Position numbers and translations under genes: made by a program
NCBI GenBank assembly: GCA_003342815.1
Contig: PTEX01000138.1
Span: forward strand, 2,037,456-2,101,455
Direction: 5' to 3'
DNA: 64,000 bases
Source of the DNA: Eudromia elegans
Taxonomy: Eukaryota; Chordata; Aves; Tinamiformes; Tinamidae
Notes under the pieces: model-generated
Databases searched by the model: none
The model's input: only the letters and a program-made list of their open reading frames with translations
Told to the model about the DNA's origin: nothing
Shown here: in pieces, positions 37,401 through 51,900 of the stretch
How the letters are laid out: every line of letters starts with the position of its first letter
How positions within the stretch are numbered: the stretch's first letter is position 1

Positions 37401-40400
37401 AACTCTTTTTTTTTTTTTCCCAGCTGTCATTCTCACCCTGTACTGTGAACATGTTTTGCTAATATTGCCTGTGTGTCATTCCTCAGGTGCTTTTTATCCT
37501 GACAGCACCAAAGACTTGCAAAAAAGAGATGATGCTGTGAAGCCTGGAGACCAGTACACTTACATATGGGATGTGACAGAAGATCAAGGTCCAGCTAGTG
37601 GAGATGCTGATTGCATAACCAGGGTTTATCACTCCCACGTAGATGCTCCAAGAGATGTTGCCTCAGGACTTGTTGGACCTTTAATAATTTGCAGGAAAGG
37701 TAAAAACAGATAAATAATACATATAAAACAAATATGCAAGATGATTCATAATGGTTATTGATAAGGATAAGTGAAGTATTTCCTGGAAAAGACAATGATT
37801 ACAGTTTATTTTGGAATAGCAACGTTCTGTCTTTTCAATTAGCTGCCATTTAGTAGTAACAGATGTAGTTCAGTTTTGTGAGTGCTAAACATAATTTGTG
37901 GAGTGCTTTGTCCATAAATACATATGAGTGTAATGTGTTCATTTGGTAATGCAAAAGAATGTATGAATGACAGTGACAAACAATTTTAAATTTATTGCAA
38001 CATGCAATGTTAATTCTTAATAAAGTAATGTTGTAGCATCCATTAAAACTAATCTCTTTCTGAGTATATTGAGTTGTTTTATGTAAACACTCGTCCTACA
38101 GAACAATGACAAAATGTAAGTGTGTTTACTTATATTTTTAAGCCTTAAAAGTACTACATTTAAAATGGAGGAAATCATAATTTTAACAAATGTGAATATG
38201 TTATTTTGTTTTTCAGGTACCATGAGTAAGGAAAGTGGTAAACGCTTTGCTGCTGAATTTATCCTTATGTTCTCTGTGATGGATGAAAATCTTAGCTGGT
38301 ACCTGGAGGACAATATCAGGACGTACTGTTCTGATCCTTCCAATGTTCGCAAAGATGATGAGGACTTCCACGAAAGCAATAAAATGCACTGTGAGAGGCC
38401 TTTATATTAAAGCTGTTTTTAATTAGTGTAATTCAGTAATATTTTGATCGCTTGTCTCTTTTAAAGATGAACTGTAGATTTTGTTTTTATCTTAAGTAGG
38501 ACTCTTTCTTAGAGGATTAAGGCCTTCTTAAAAAATGTTGGTTTAGAGGCCTGCCTTTTCCTTGCTAATACTAACTAATGATTTGCTGCCAGCCTTGGAA
38601 ACAGCATGATTGGAATGAAATTTAGCATTTTCTGTTGTTCCTCCCCCTCTCTCATTATCAATTTGGCACGTTGGCAAATTTTGTAAAATCAAACCTTTGA
38701 AACTGTGATATAGAAATCCTAGTGGCCAAGAAACTATTTGCCAGCACAATTTCTCAGGAACTCTAAACAGAGTTTTGTTATTTTCGCTGTTTAATGTTGC
38801 AATTAAAAAAACCATTTTTACACCGTTATTGTGAACAAAAAAGATCCCTTTTGCTCTGACAGGGACTCCGCATTTCCAGCAGGAGCTGCTGGCTGTGCAG
38901 TTAGCTCTACACATCAGCTGTGTCTGATATTGGCCCCATTTAAAAGATGTGAATTTTTCTTTTGAGATCATTTCTATCTTGAAGACCAGAACAATGATTC
39001 AAGATGCCTTGTTCTCAACAAAAGATCCTGATCTATGTAAAGGTAACTAATAAATAACATTTATTTCAGCAATCAATGGGTATATGTATGGATACCTCCC
39101 AGACCTCGCAATGTGTGTGGAAGATAGGGTAAAATGGCATCTTTTTGGCATGGGTAACGAAGCTGATGTCCACTCAGCCTATTTTCATGGACAGACTTTA
39201 ATAGAAAGGAATCACCGTGTTGACACTGTGAGCCTCTTCCCAGCCACCTTCATTGATGCTATCATGGTCCCGAGGAGCGCTGGAGAATGGCTGCTGAGCT
39301 GCCAGGTGAACGACCACATCCAAGGTACAAAATAAGCTTCAGTGATCACAAATTTTGTAGTTTGAGCTAGAAGCTTAGTGAGGGACATTATCACATAGGC
39401 CCACCCCACTATAGTTATAAGCCAGGGGACATTCTTCTCCTCCAGTTAATAAAACTCTGCCACAGTAAGTGGCGTGTCTAGAAATACACTAGCTCAGGTT
39501 GAGCATGTGGCCACTAAAATTGAGACAACTCGTATTTGTGATGGAAAACATTGTCATTTGGCTGCACTTTTGCAAGCTCCAGTTTTAGACAAATAAAACC
39601 ATGATGTATGCTAGATCTGACCAAAAGTAAATAACCAGATTTTTTTTTGTTTCCCAACCAAAAAGTTGGAGCTCATCCCAAGTTTGATTGACAGCCACAG
39701 GACAGATAAATTAGCTTTTCTGATAATAAAGACAAACTCTGGAAAGTACACTGGCTCTTAGGCAGAGAAGAGCTGCTTTCTCTTTCCTCTGTCTTCTGTT
39801 TCCAGCACTTTTTAAGTGTATGAAATGCTTATAAGTCAATTCCTTTTTCATAATAAAATTCCTGAACTCTGAGTTAGAGAAGTCTTTTGTCATAAAAGGG
39901 TGAATGACTAGAGAATTCAAAATCGTGCTCAAAGACTGAGAATTTCTAGTATTAAAGGGAGTAAGCTGAATCTACAGCTTCAGCCACACAGAGGTTCCAA
40001 GTTTTGAGATAGCTGTATCAAGCAGAATCCTGATATGTCTGAAACATCTTGGACAAGACTTTTAAATCTTACAAATAGGATGCTGGCATAATCTACAGCT
40101 GTAAAAAGGCTCTTCTTACTTTGGTTATATGTCCAGCAATCAGACTTTCTAGCAGCCCTCTCTCCACAGATAACTCCTAGGGCTCAGAGACCCAGGAATG
40201 ACTGATTAGATGCAGTAGGAAGCTGGTCATTCCTGCTGTTGCCAAGTGCTGACTAACAGTCAGCCCAGTCTGCCCTGATCTTATCTTCAGCTTCATGTCA
40301 GTCGTAGCTTTACAAAATGCCTTTTTCCCTGCAGATCTGCCTGTCATCAGTAACCATGTCATGTGTGCTTTTTTTAAGCTTAGGCGGCATGCATTGCTGC

Positions 40401-43400
40401 ATGCTATTTGTCTTCCTCTTTATCTGTGATTTGTAATCCATCAGTGGTGTGAGAATGGTGCCAGGAAGAGCAGGAGCTATTAGAACCAGAGGAAGAGAGA
40501 AGAAAGCTGTAGTTTTTCTGCCTACTCTTTTCTTCTAGGTGGTATGCAGGCCCTTTTTAAAGTAAGAGAGTGTGGAAAATCCCCAACAAATCATAACACG
40601 AGTGCAAAGATAAGACAGTACTTCATTGCTGCTGAAGAAATCATTTGGAATTATGGCCCATCTGCAATGAACCATTTCACAGGACAGGAATTAATTGCTG
40701 ACAGGTAAATGCCTCTGATTTAAAATGTTTTACTTTCCAAGCGGCATTGACATATGGATGCTAAATAAGGCGAGCAGTATGGTACAATCGATGTTTTAAG
40801 CAGAATTTCTTCTTGTCTTCACCTCTAATGGAATGTTAATGCCAAGATAAATATCCAAACAAATTATATCAATTGTTTCCCTTGGAATCTTACTGTATAT
40901 TTTGCGGTAATGCCAGTAATTTCACTCAGATGAAGACAGATTGTACTGTCATATGTAGACAGTGTAGGACAGTTCAAGATGATTGATTATGTTGAGTTGG
41001 AAGACAGCTGGTAATTCAGCTGGTGAAAGGGCTGCTGCACAGTGTGGCTTTGCCCTTTCTCCTATCTAGACAGGTCTATAAGGGTGAGCCACATTTCGCT
41101 GTTTGAATAGTGCTTGTGAAATGTTGAAAGATCCTGTTTTGAAGATACAGTGCAGACAAAGTCTTCATGCTTTCTCTCTATTTAAATGTTGCTTATGCTT
41201 GGTATTTTTATATACTGTACTTGGACTTTCTGTAAGCTTTAATAAAAATAAATTTTAGAAGTACAGAATTAGGATTATGAAGCATAGAACAGAAATTGTT
41301 GTTGATGAGTCTCCAAGCATGCCAGGATGTATAAGAAAGATACAGCAGGATATTTATTTCTGAAAGAGAAGATAGTGAAAAATAATGTATTTCTGCACAT
41401 CCTTATGTGGGATTGCATATAAGCATACAGCCAGACCACTGAGTGGAAACTCAAAAACATATGATGCTTAGAAAATAAGGATGAGGTTCTTGCTGCCATT
41501 GAAAAACACAGCATGGTGACTTTGAAATAGTTGTTTCTATTATAATTTCTTTTACACAGTGAATCTCAGATATTTTTTGAACAAAGTGAGATAAGAATTG
41601 GTGGCTCTTATAAAAAAGCCATTTACAAAGAGTACACAGATCATACCTTCACAGAATATAAAAAGAGGCTCCCAGAGGATGAGCATCTCGGACTCCTAGG
41701 TAAGATATTTAAAATGATTTTATGTCAAAGATTTACACGACTGGATGGTCATTTCTAGCCCCTGGCCATACCTCCTGCAGCCATGGGCAGCCGCAGGGCT
41801 CCTCAGCGAGCTGCCTAGGGTGCAAGCAAAGCCCCGGGTGGCAGTGCCATAGTTCCTGCACCTAACCTGCAGGAACGCCACTCAGTCTCCAGGCCTTGTA
41901 GCCACACGTGAGGTCAGAGAGCATCTCTCTGTGGTGCTATTCCTGTTTCCAGCCTGACTGCCTCCTGGCCGTGCTGTGAGCAAGGTTGACAGCACAGGTC
42001 CCTTTCCAAAGGGAGGAGGCCTGTCCTACCTTTCACCAGGCCTTCAAGAGGAATAGCAGCTTTGGTACTGCAGTCTGGAGGCTGCAGGGTGCTGTGAGGG
42101 TCAGGTTGCATGGTAGAGATTCTCACTGCAGCCACACGGTGCTGGGAAAGCCCTCGGCCACTGCCACGAGCTCCGCGCTTCACTTGACTGTGAAGTTTGT
42201 TGGTACTTAGCTTGACCGAAACACCCTGTGCTCCCTTCTAGGACCCGTTATCAAGGCAGAAGTGGGTGAGAGCATCAGGGTGACTTTCAGAAACAATGCC
42301 AGCCGCCCATTTAGCATCCAGCCACATGGTGTGAGGTACCTCAAGAGCAATGAGGGGGCTTTGTACAGCACATTTGCTGGAGGTGAGTGTGCAGCCAGGG
42401 CCTGCAAGTATTGGAGCACACCAAAATGCATGTTGGTGTCATGTGACAAAATAAACAACGTTCATTAATCTTAACATTGATTTTTGTACTAGGTACTCAA
42501 TCTCCAGCCTCCCATGTGAGTCCTGGCACTATGTTTACGTATGAGTGGAACGTGCCGGAAGATGTGGGCCCTACAGACCAAGATCCTGACTGCCTAACCT
42601 GGCTTTACTATTCAGCTGTTGATGCAATCAGAGACACCAGTTCTGGCCTTGTGGGTCCTCTCTTGGTGTGCAGAAAAGGAGCTCTGCTCCCTTCAGGGAA
42701 ACAGGTTCGTCAAAGAGAAAAACAAGCATTTGCACCATCGTACCTGAATCTGCTTTCTCTTCTCTGAAATGTGCCCTGAGAGCTGCCACTTTAACAACCA
42801 TCAGCACAACTGGCTCACACATGTGCTGAGGGTAATGCACAAAATAGAAAAAGGGGAAAAAAAAGAGGGACGGGAGGAGAAAAAAAGGAAGAAAAATGGT
42901 CTGGTTACAGACAGACACCATCTTGTGAAAGCAACATTGCAGTGAGCAGTCACGGGCATACAGGTCCCAGACACGGTGAGAGTGACTAGAAACACAGAGA
43001 AGCTTCAAAGACCAAAGTACTCATTTGGTTCAGAGGTTGTCCTGGTGGAAAGAATATTAGCAACAGGTACCTTTCAACCAGTTAACAGCAGTTAGGGAAC
43101 TTTGAGGTTCTCTAAATGAGGGCAGCATCAATATATGCATCCATTCCTAGTCTGTAAATGATACTCTTAAATTTGTGTGTGTTTAGAAGCTCCTCTTGTA
43201 ATGTTCACTCATTTCTGTTGTCTTTTGTGCTGTTTCCTGTCAACAGAAAAATGTGAACAGGGAGTATTTTCTACTTGCTACAGTATTTGATGAGAATCTC
43301 AGCTGGTACCTGGACGACAATATTTTGATGTTTACACTAAATCCTGACAAAACTGACAAAGATGATGAGGATTTCCAAGAATCTAACAAAATGCACTGTA

Positions 43401-46400
43401 AGAAAGTAATTTGTTATAGTTAGCCCACCAATGACTTCTTTTACAGCATAAGATTTTACTGTGACCCTGTGTTAGAGAAGAAGAGCCTATATAATGGCAG
43501 AGACTCCTTCCCTTCCATTGGAATGAAACGTGCCTCTGCCTGCAGCCACGTTCAGCTCAGCGTGTGCTCCACTGCGCAGGGCAGGGTCTGCCCTTTGGTG
43601 TCTTGCACAGCATTGGACATTTAGCCTGTGGCCTTCAAGCAGACATGGGGTGGAAGGAGCTCAATAGCCACATACTGAATGCAGCTGCTGGAACCAATAG
43701 AAACCCCTTTTATCTTATCATATGAAGCTATCATACGAAGAAAGATTAAACGAGCTGGGTCTGTTTAGCCTAGGGAAGAGAAGGCTGAGAGGCTGATCTA
43801 ATCAATATGTATAAGTACCTGAGGAATGATTGTAGGGAGGAGGTGGCCAGACTGTTCTTGGTGGTGGCCAGTGATAGGACAAGGGGTAGTGGTTATAAAT
43901 TGAAATCCAGACATTTCCATCTCCATGTGAGGAAGAACAACTTTACTGTGAGGGTGACAGAGCCCTGGCACAGGCTGCCAAGAGAGGCTGTGGAGTCTCC
44001 TCTGGAGATCTTCAAAACCCGCCTGGATGCCACCCTGTGCCCTGTGATGTGGGTGTCCCTGCTGGAGCAGGGAGTTGCGCTAGATGATCTCTAGAGGTCC
44101 CTTCCAACTTCAACCATTCTGTGATTCTCTTGCACTATGAATACATATGTACATACATATATATGTATGTGTGCCATTTGTGGTTTTTGTTTGTTTTCTT
44201 TTCTTTTGCTCTGTTTATTTATTTATTTAGTTCCAAAATACTTGCAAGAATATTAAGGATGGAATTTTACCAGACTGCTTTTAAACACTGGGTTTTAAAG
44301 GTTGCTTTGCTTAATCAATTGTCTATGTTTGCTAATATGATAAAGTATTACCCTATCACTACTTCTGTCAGTCTGAGGCATTGCATTACAGCTGGTGTGT
44401 ATTATTTAATACGTAATGCAGAACAGTTGTATGTGTTAATCAAAGTTCTTTTTTTCTCTCAAATCTTCTACAGCCATTAATGGTTATATGTACGGAAATC
44501 AACCTGGCCTTCAAATGTGTAAAGGAAATGTGGTTTCCTGGCATTTGATGAGTGTGGGGTCAGAAGTTGACGTCCATGGAATATATTTTTCAGAAAACAC
44601 ATTCCTCTTGAAAGGAACAAGACGGGATACAGCAAATCTGTTTCCACATACTTCTCTTACGGCTGTCATGAGGCCTGACTGTGAAGGTACATGTTGGGGT
44701 TACTGTTTGGCCAGTATCCTGCAGTAGTACCTGGTAGGTACAGAAACTCCTCCTGGCACTTCCTGTGATTGGCTTGCAAGGGGCTGCCAGCTGCTGCCTC
44801 GCGCACCACGATCCTCATGTGCACCCCTGTTGTGGAACAAATGCTGGAGTGACACAATGCACAATGCACTTCTTTCGTGTGAAAGAAACAGTAACAGGTT
44901 TTAGTGATCTGGATGATGGTTTCACGAGATTCTATGGCAAGGTCACTTATTATTTACTGCATGGAAATTCAGGATAATACACGGAATTACCAAGGACACC
45001 CTCCCGTGGAGTCACGAGGTTCAGATTGGACACCCTTACTTTCCAATCTCCTTCTGAGGGGAGTCTGGGTGCGGCTGGATCCAATCGTAATCCCAGACCT
45101 GGTCAACGGCTTATGGCTGTGGGATTTTGTGCAGTTACAAAGTTTACAAATTCAGAAAGAGAGCGTGCTGTAATCACTTACCGCTAGTCTGTTGTGGCAA
45201 TAGTAGTAGTCTGGTGAAGGCATAATTCACCTAAAAGTAGTTTAGTCTGGTGAATGCACAATTAGCCTTATCTCCCAATCAGCATGCAGCCATCAGAACT
45301 GTAATTGATGGTTAATGTTGGAATGGGGGGAGAAATCAGGGAGACAACTACCAGGATCAGATAATGTGGTTAACAGCTGAATAGAGCTATGTGTGAGAAG
45401 TCAGCTGGAGCTGGAGAAGGAGCACACCTGTGTCAACCCAGCCCGTGGTCCCAAAACAGACCTTTCATCCAGCGCGCTGTGACACGTTGCCTGGCGGTGC
45501 TGCTGAGCCAGCAGGCCACACGGCCACTGAGCCCAGCTCACTGTGCTGGCGCCAGGGTACTCCTGCCAACCTGCTGGACATGCTTGCAGCAGCCTCCTGC
45601 ACCATGGGTGCGGGGCAAGATATGGGAAACAAGGAACAAAGACTTGTTTTATCCTTCCTCAGCTTCACTTTGGTGACAGTCTGGCCCACTTATATCAAAC
45701 CATGTGACTAACAACAGACATATGTAACAATAAATACTATCAAGTGATTGCTGAAACTCTGCAAGAAGTGTTAATTTAGGATGTTATTAATTTAGAACAA
45801 AGTGACCAGGATAAAAAAATGTAGACTTACATATTATGGAAGAATCACCTTGTCTTACCTAGTGTAATGCAGAAATTCTGTCTTGGCATTACTTCTTTTA
45901 TTTACATTTAGTTTCATGTTATCTTTCAACTCTTTGCATCAGCAGGATTAATAGAGCGATTTTTTGGTGTTTTTTTAACATTTTAGTCTTGTTCCCTCTT
46001 ATAGAAACTGCTAACTTATGACCATTTTATGGTTGTAGCCAAGCTTTAAATAACTGATGCTTTAAGCTTGTGGGTGCTAGAACTTTCTACAGTCTTATTT
46101 GAACAGCAGCAAACTTGCTCACAGGAAGCAAGCTTTTAATGACCAGACCTTGATTTTTGCTAGCTCCTGTGTATGTGCTGCTTTTTACCATCCCAAGTAG
46201 TCACAATTTTCATCTTATTTGAGCAGCAGCCTATGCCTCAGTCTCTAAACACTAGAGAGGTAATAGACTTTGAAGGTCTAGTCCTAATAGACTTTTTTTT
46301 TGTCTTTGGTTTATTTCTTGTATAACTTCTAGGAGTTTTTGAAGTGTCATGCCTGACAGCAGATCACTACACAGGGGGCATGAAACAGAAATATGAAGTG

Positions 46401-48898
46401 AAACAATGCCATTGGTGGAACGTGGACCCGTCTCTGTATTTGCATGAAAAAACTTACTACATTGCTGCAGTGGAAGTGGAATGGGACTATTCTCCTAACA
46501 GGACATGGGAATTTGAGCGACATCAATTTCATGAAGAAAGGTAAATATGTGGAATACACACAAGATGAGAAAATAAAATGCAGAAAGGAATGATCCTTTT
46601 CCTCATAGAAATCTAGGCATTTTGAGACACAATTTCTTTGCATAAGTATTTTCAAAGATCACTTGAATTTGAGGTCCTTCCTCAGTAATGTTGCCATGCA
46701 ACTGAACCAGACAAGCTCATGTTCAGAAAATGATCCAGCACAGATCTGTGAGGCATCTGCAGAATTTAGTGGATCCTGGCTGTTGCCTGTGTATTTATTG
46801 TTTACCAGTGTTGGCACAGAACTTGACGTGGAATGCCTAAAGTCTTCCTTATGCTGCAGATTTGATGAGTACTTTGTCCTTTGGTGAATTTCTTGCTATA
46901 TCTGACATGTCCTTGTCTTGTGTTTATCTGACCTCCGAGCAGTGATCTTGAGCATTCTCGCAGTTTTCTCTGTTTTCTCTTTTTTCCACTCTCTGCATTT
47001 CTTTAATCGATACAAGAAAAGATATTTCTCTGTGACAAAACACAGACATGTTTAAATAAAGCCTTAGCCTTGGTGTATTCCCAGTATCTGGACCCCCAAT
47101 TGGTGGGAACCGAGTGGATAAATCAATTCATGTCAGTTAGGAGAGCCTAAATAACGAATTGATTAATTTGTGTGTGTTGTAACTATGTAGTTTCATTTGC
47201 AGTTAAAGTAGATTGTAACAGTCTATATCTGTTTATTGGCTTAGATGTGTTTTCATATTTATATATATTTTTTTCCATCATGACTGCACCTTTGCGTTGC
47301 ATAGCTGTCTTTTTCATACTGCTGAGCACAATACAGACTGTGGTGGCAGCAGATTGTTTCCAACTCTCTCCAGTCTCATGATCTCTGCAGAGACTTAGTG
47401 CCACATGCTACAGAAAAGGAACCTAAGCAGTGCTTTGCAATTGTTAGATTGCACTTGTTGAAGGTACTAGCAGTCTGTGTGACCACGGTTCCACTGAGCT
47501 AAATTTTTGATTGACGGTTAAATGATACCCCTGCAAAAGATGCTATCAGACCCATGGAGAAATTTCTGACATATGTCCATGCCTATCTTCTATTTTTTTA
47601 CAGCCCTGGCAATCCATTTTTAAATAAAGATGACAAATTCATTGGTTCAAAATACAGAAAGGCTGTGTATCGTGAGTACACCGACCAGACATTCAGTACT
47701 CCCAAAGAAAGAGCTGAGAAGCAGCAGCACCTAGGAATTCAAGGTACAGTCATCATTAAGTTCAGTTCTAGAACTAGGAAAAAATGCAATGAAACAAAAC
47801 AATGATCCCACTGTAGTAATATTGAGCCTAATTCTACCCACAGTAAGTGCCTAAACCTACGTGGAATTGCTATTTAGTTATCACTGTGTACTATATATTA
47901 CAGTGCTTGCTTTACAAAAAAAAAAAAAACCCTCTGGTTTTGTGGCTGATCACCGGTCAGTGTTTTCAAAGTTGTCATAAAATTATGCAGCCACATCTCA
48001 ACTGATACACAGCAGATACCCCCAGCTTTTGGAAATTTGCCCTCTGTTAAGATGCTTAATTTCAGCTACTAAAGTTTGCATATCATAGTGAATACGTATT
48101 TTCCATGGCTAGATTTCCGTTTAAATTACATCTCTGAACATTATTATTAAATAATATAATTAAGCTTGTATCTCTGAACATAATAAACTCTTTCAGCTCT
48201 GATCATTTGTAAAGCCAATTTAATCTTTCTTTTCAATCCAATAGGACCACTGCTTATGTCCAACACTGGAGATAAAATTATAATAGTTTTTAAGAACTTG
48301 GCATCACGACCTTATTCTATACATGCCCATGGAGTGAAAACAGACAGTGCTGTGGTTGCAGTAACTAACCCAGGTATCAAACATCCACTTGTTTAATTCT
48401 CACGGGTAACTTCACGCCTTATAAAAAGATCTTAGCAAGCTTTCAGATTAAGATAGCATGAAATATACCTTTTTAACACCAACTTCTTAGATTTTTATGA
48501 AACTGTTTAAGACTTATATTCCTACATTTAAAATATCCCTGCTAATTATTGCTATATCCTAACCTTGGACAGATCAGTAGGTTTTCTTTGATAGAGCTTG
48601 GCTACACCTTTCATGTAAGCAAAATAGATTTGGCTATATAAGGGGGAGTATAGCTTATGTTATCTATTCTTTCAAGTTATTCTGTGATCTTCACAAAAGA
48701 TGTAATTATTTTATTAAACACGGTAAACTGGACAGTGCAGTCACACACAGGAACACTGGTAGGATGAGCTAGGAATCTGTAGAAGGGCAGTAACAATAAG
48801 TAATGAGCCAGTACAGTGCTTGTGAAGAGGAAATTCAAGACAAAAATAAGCCATAAATGAAAATAGCATCTATTTCAGCACAACCTCTCAGACAGCAG

Positions 48899-48934
<36 letters not shown>

Positions 48935-51900
48935 AAAAAACCCCCCTAAAAAAAAAAAAAAAACTTAAAAAAAAAAAATCACCATTTGTTTAATCCAGGT
49001 GAAACAAAAACATATATCTGGAAAATCCCCGAGAGATCTAGTTCTGGAAGAGGGGATGCACAATGCATTGCCTGGGCATATCATTCAGCTGTGGACATCA
49101 TCAAGGTATGATATTTAAATCTGATAAAATATAACAGAAGGAAGATGAGCTTGAAATGCTGTTTGCTTTCCCTGTCAAGGCTCCATTTCCTCCCCCTACC
49201 CCGCCTTGACACATATTTGAATTATGTCATGAATAATGCAGGAAAATTGGGACAGAATTAGCCAGTCCTATTCTGTTGTTTTCTTACTCCTTCATTCCTT
49301 TGTTGTATACGGCACCTTCAGATTCATTTTTAATGCAAACATTTCATAGCTCTCCCAGTATCTAATTAATCCTGTAGGAGAAGTTGTATGTGCAACCATG
49401 GAAAACAAACATGAGATTTTTGTGCAAGCACTCATTATCCTTATTTGACCAATCTTCTTTTTAATTCAGATTAATGCTCATACTTCATATTTTGTAAAGA
49501 CAAATGGAAAAATTCTGAGGGCTTTCATTTTGAAAGTGTGAATGAAATTTTGAGTAGAAGTCAACTCGCGACCCTGAAACCTCAAACAAAAAAAGAACAG
49601 GAAATAAAAAATGGCTAAAAAGTGCATGGACTGGAGTGAGACACACACACACACACACACACAAAAATCCAGTTACAGTTGAATTTGATCTGTGGGTAGC
49701 AAATAAGAGAGAAGAAATTATTGTCAGATACTGAAATTTGTTAAAATAATATGAGCATTTGAGTCTGTTATTAAAAATGCTTCTGCTTTTATTAGTCACA
49801 TCTTATAAATTATTTGATTGTTTTCATTTGTAATTTCAGGACACTTACAGTGGATTAATAGGCACACTTGTTGTGTGTCACAGACATTATCTGCCATCAT
49901 TTCATGCTAAAAAGAAAGTTCAATTTGCACTTCTTTTTATGGTTTTTGATGAGAATGAGTCATGGTATTTGGATGACAATATTAAAAACTACTCTACGAC
50001 CCCACACCTTGTTGACAAAGAGGATGAGGAATTCCTTGAAAGTAATAAAATGCATGGTATGGCTCCAATGTAAATAACAAAAACTCTATAAAGTTATGTA
50101 TTTAAAAGCACTGTATATAAATCTGACTTTCTCATCCATTGACTTTCTAGTTAAAGGGTGGAAAACCTGAAAAAAAAACAAAACCAAAAACCACTATGTC
50201 AGAACATGGTCAATCTCTCTTAAAAAAAAAAAGGAAAAAGACAAGGTCTGTCCTGAAGGCATGTCCCGGTACAGTTCTGCCTGCACAAGGATGAACCGTG
50301 GCAAATACAAATGCTTGAGAGCAACACTGGTGTTAGCAATGATGTATAATAATAGGACATGTAACTATTTCATTTTTAGTTAGCTATACAAGATAGAATC
50401 AGGCCCATTCATAATATGCTGTTGTTTTCTTTAGTAAAGAGATAATAGCCAATTATTATCCTCAATTCAATTATTTTGAATAGATCACTCAAAAAAATTA
50501 TTTTTGCCTAGTAGTAGTTTTAAATTCTTGCATTCTATTAATAGTCTCAAGATTAATGAGACACAAATATATATATATATTTTTTTTCCTCCTCTCTCTC
50601 TCTAGCCATTAATGGAAAAGTGTTTGGAAATTTGCACGGCCTGACTATGCATGTTGGGGATAAAGTAAGCTGGTATTTGATGGGAATGGGCAACGAAATA
50701 GATATTCACACTGCACACTTCCATGGCCACAGTTTTGATTACAAGGTAACAGGTCCTTTCCATCAGCTTTTTTGCCATGTTAAGAATGAAGATCAAATGT
50801 TAATTGATTTTTGCCATGTTAAGAATGGACCAAATACAGAGGAGAGAAACCTCTTGTGAAAAGTCAGATATTAAAGTATTAAGCAGCAATTTTGTAATCT
50901 GACTTTATGGCATTTCATATTTGATAAATACACAAGCGATTCAGAGCTTATCTGCTAGGGTTTATACTACAGAAACGTCATTATTTGCTCTAAGTTTGCT
51001 GTGAGTTTTCCTGTCTGCAGTAAGAGAGCAAACATAATTTTCCTTGTATTCACTTTATCTGCTAGTTTTAGCACATGCATTGTGACATGAGAGTCCTGTA
51101 GCAATGACATGCAATAGACAGAACCTTTTCATTCAACTGCTACTGTAAAGCTCATAGGAATGTACATTTAAGCTAACATATTGTATTGCCACCTGGTGAT
51201 GCCTCCCTGTTTAACCCTTGTTTCTTTTCCATCTGGAAGCAAACAGGCATTTACCGAGCAGATGTGTTTGACCTCTTCCCGGGGACATTTCAGACGGTGG
51301 AGATGGTCCCGCAGAACCCGGGTACTTGGCTATTACACTGCCACGTTACTGATCACATCCATGCAGGCATGGAAGCCACCTACACCGTGCTCCCAAAGGA
51401 AGGTAGGAGCTTAGCTATCAGTAATGTTTGTTATATTTCCAAATGCAACAAGGGTCGTGCAGACATGTCAGTCACGTTGGTAGAACCAGTTCACGCATCC
51501 AACAACATTCCATGACATAAGACTGATGTATGTTGTAATAGAGGGGCCAGAATTGCAAATCAGCTCAAAATATTTGCCTTAGTGATACTGCTCAGAAAAT
51601 GAAAGCAGCTGAATGCTGCATCTTAACTGACAATTGCTTCAAATTCCCATCAGTAAAATTTACAATGGTGCTTCATCAATTTAAAAAAAGGTCATGAGTT
51701 AAAATATTTCTGTTCACCAGAAGTGTCCGTAGTATTAAACTCCCTCTCAATCTTTGTTTAAAAACAAAACCAAAAATAGGTAATTAAAGCTCAAGTCATC
51801 TTGCTCTCCAATTACGGTATGGAAAAATAAAGTCCTGTTTTCTTCTTAAAGGATATTTTAGCCTTACAGGCACTATTACCTTGCTTTAACATAACATAAC

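Noticed and set aside
38543..38971. 142-residue open frame on the minus strand, the longest in the window
   Set aside because: It lies wholly within CP intron 4, resembles no family I know and has no splice or promoter context. A chance frame in AT-rich sequence is likelier.
48899..48980. Poly(A) tract as the tail of a processed pseudogene
   Set aside because: No coding remnant precedes it, and the surrounding sequence is ordinary CP intron.
51403..51515. Read-through of CP exon 18 giving a different C-terminal tail
   Set aside because: It would need retention of intron 18. The tail has no hydrophobic GPI signal, and exon 19 (52385-52425) gives a phase-correct ending like that of human CP.
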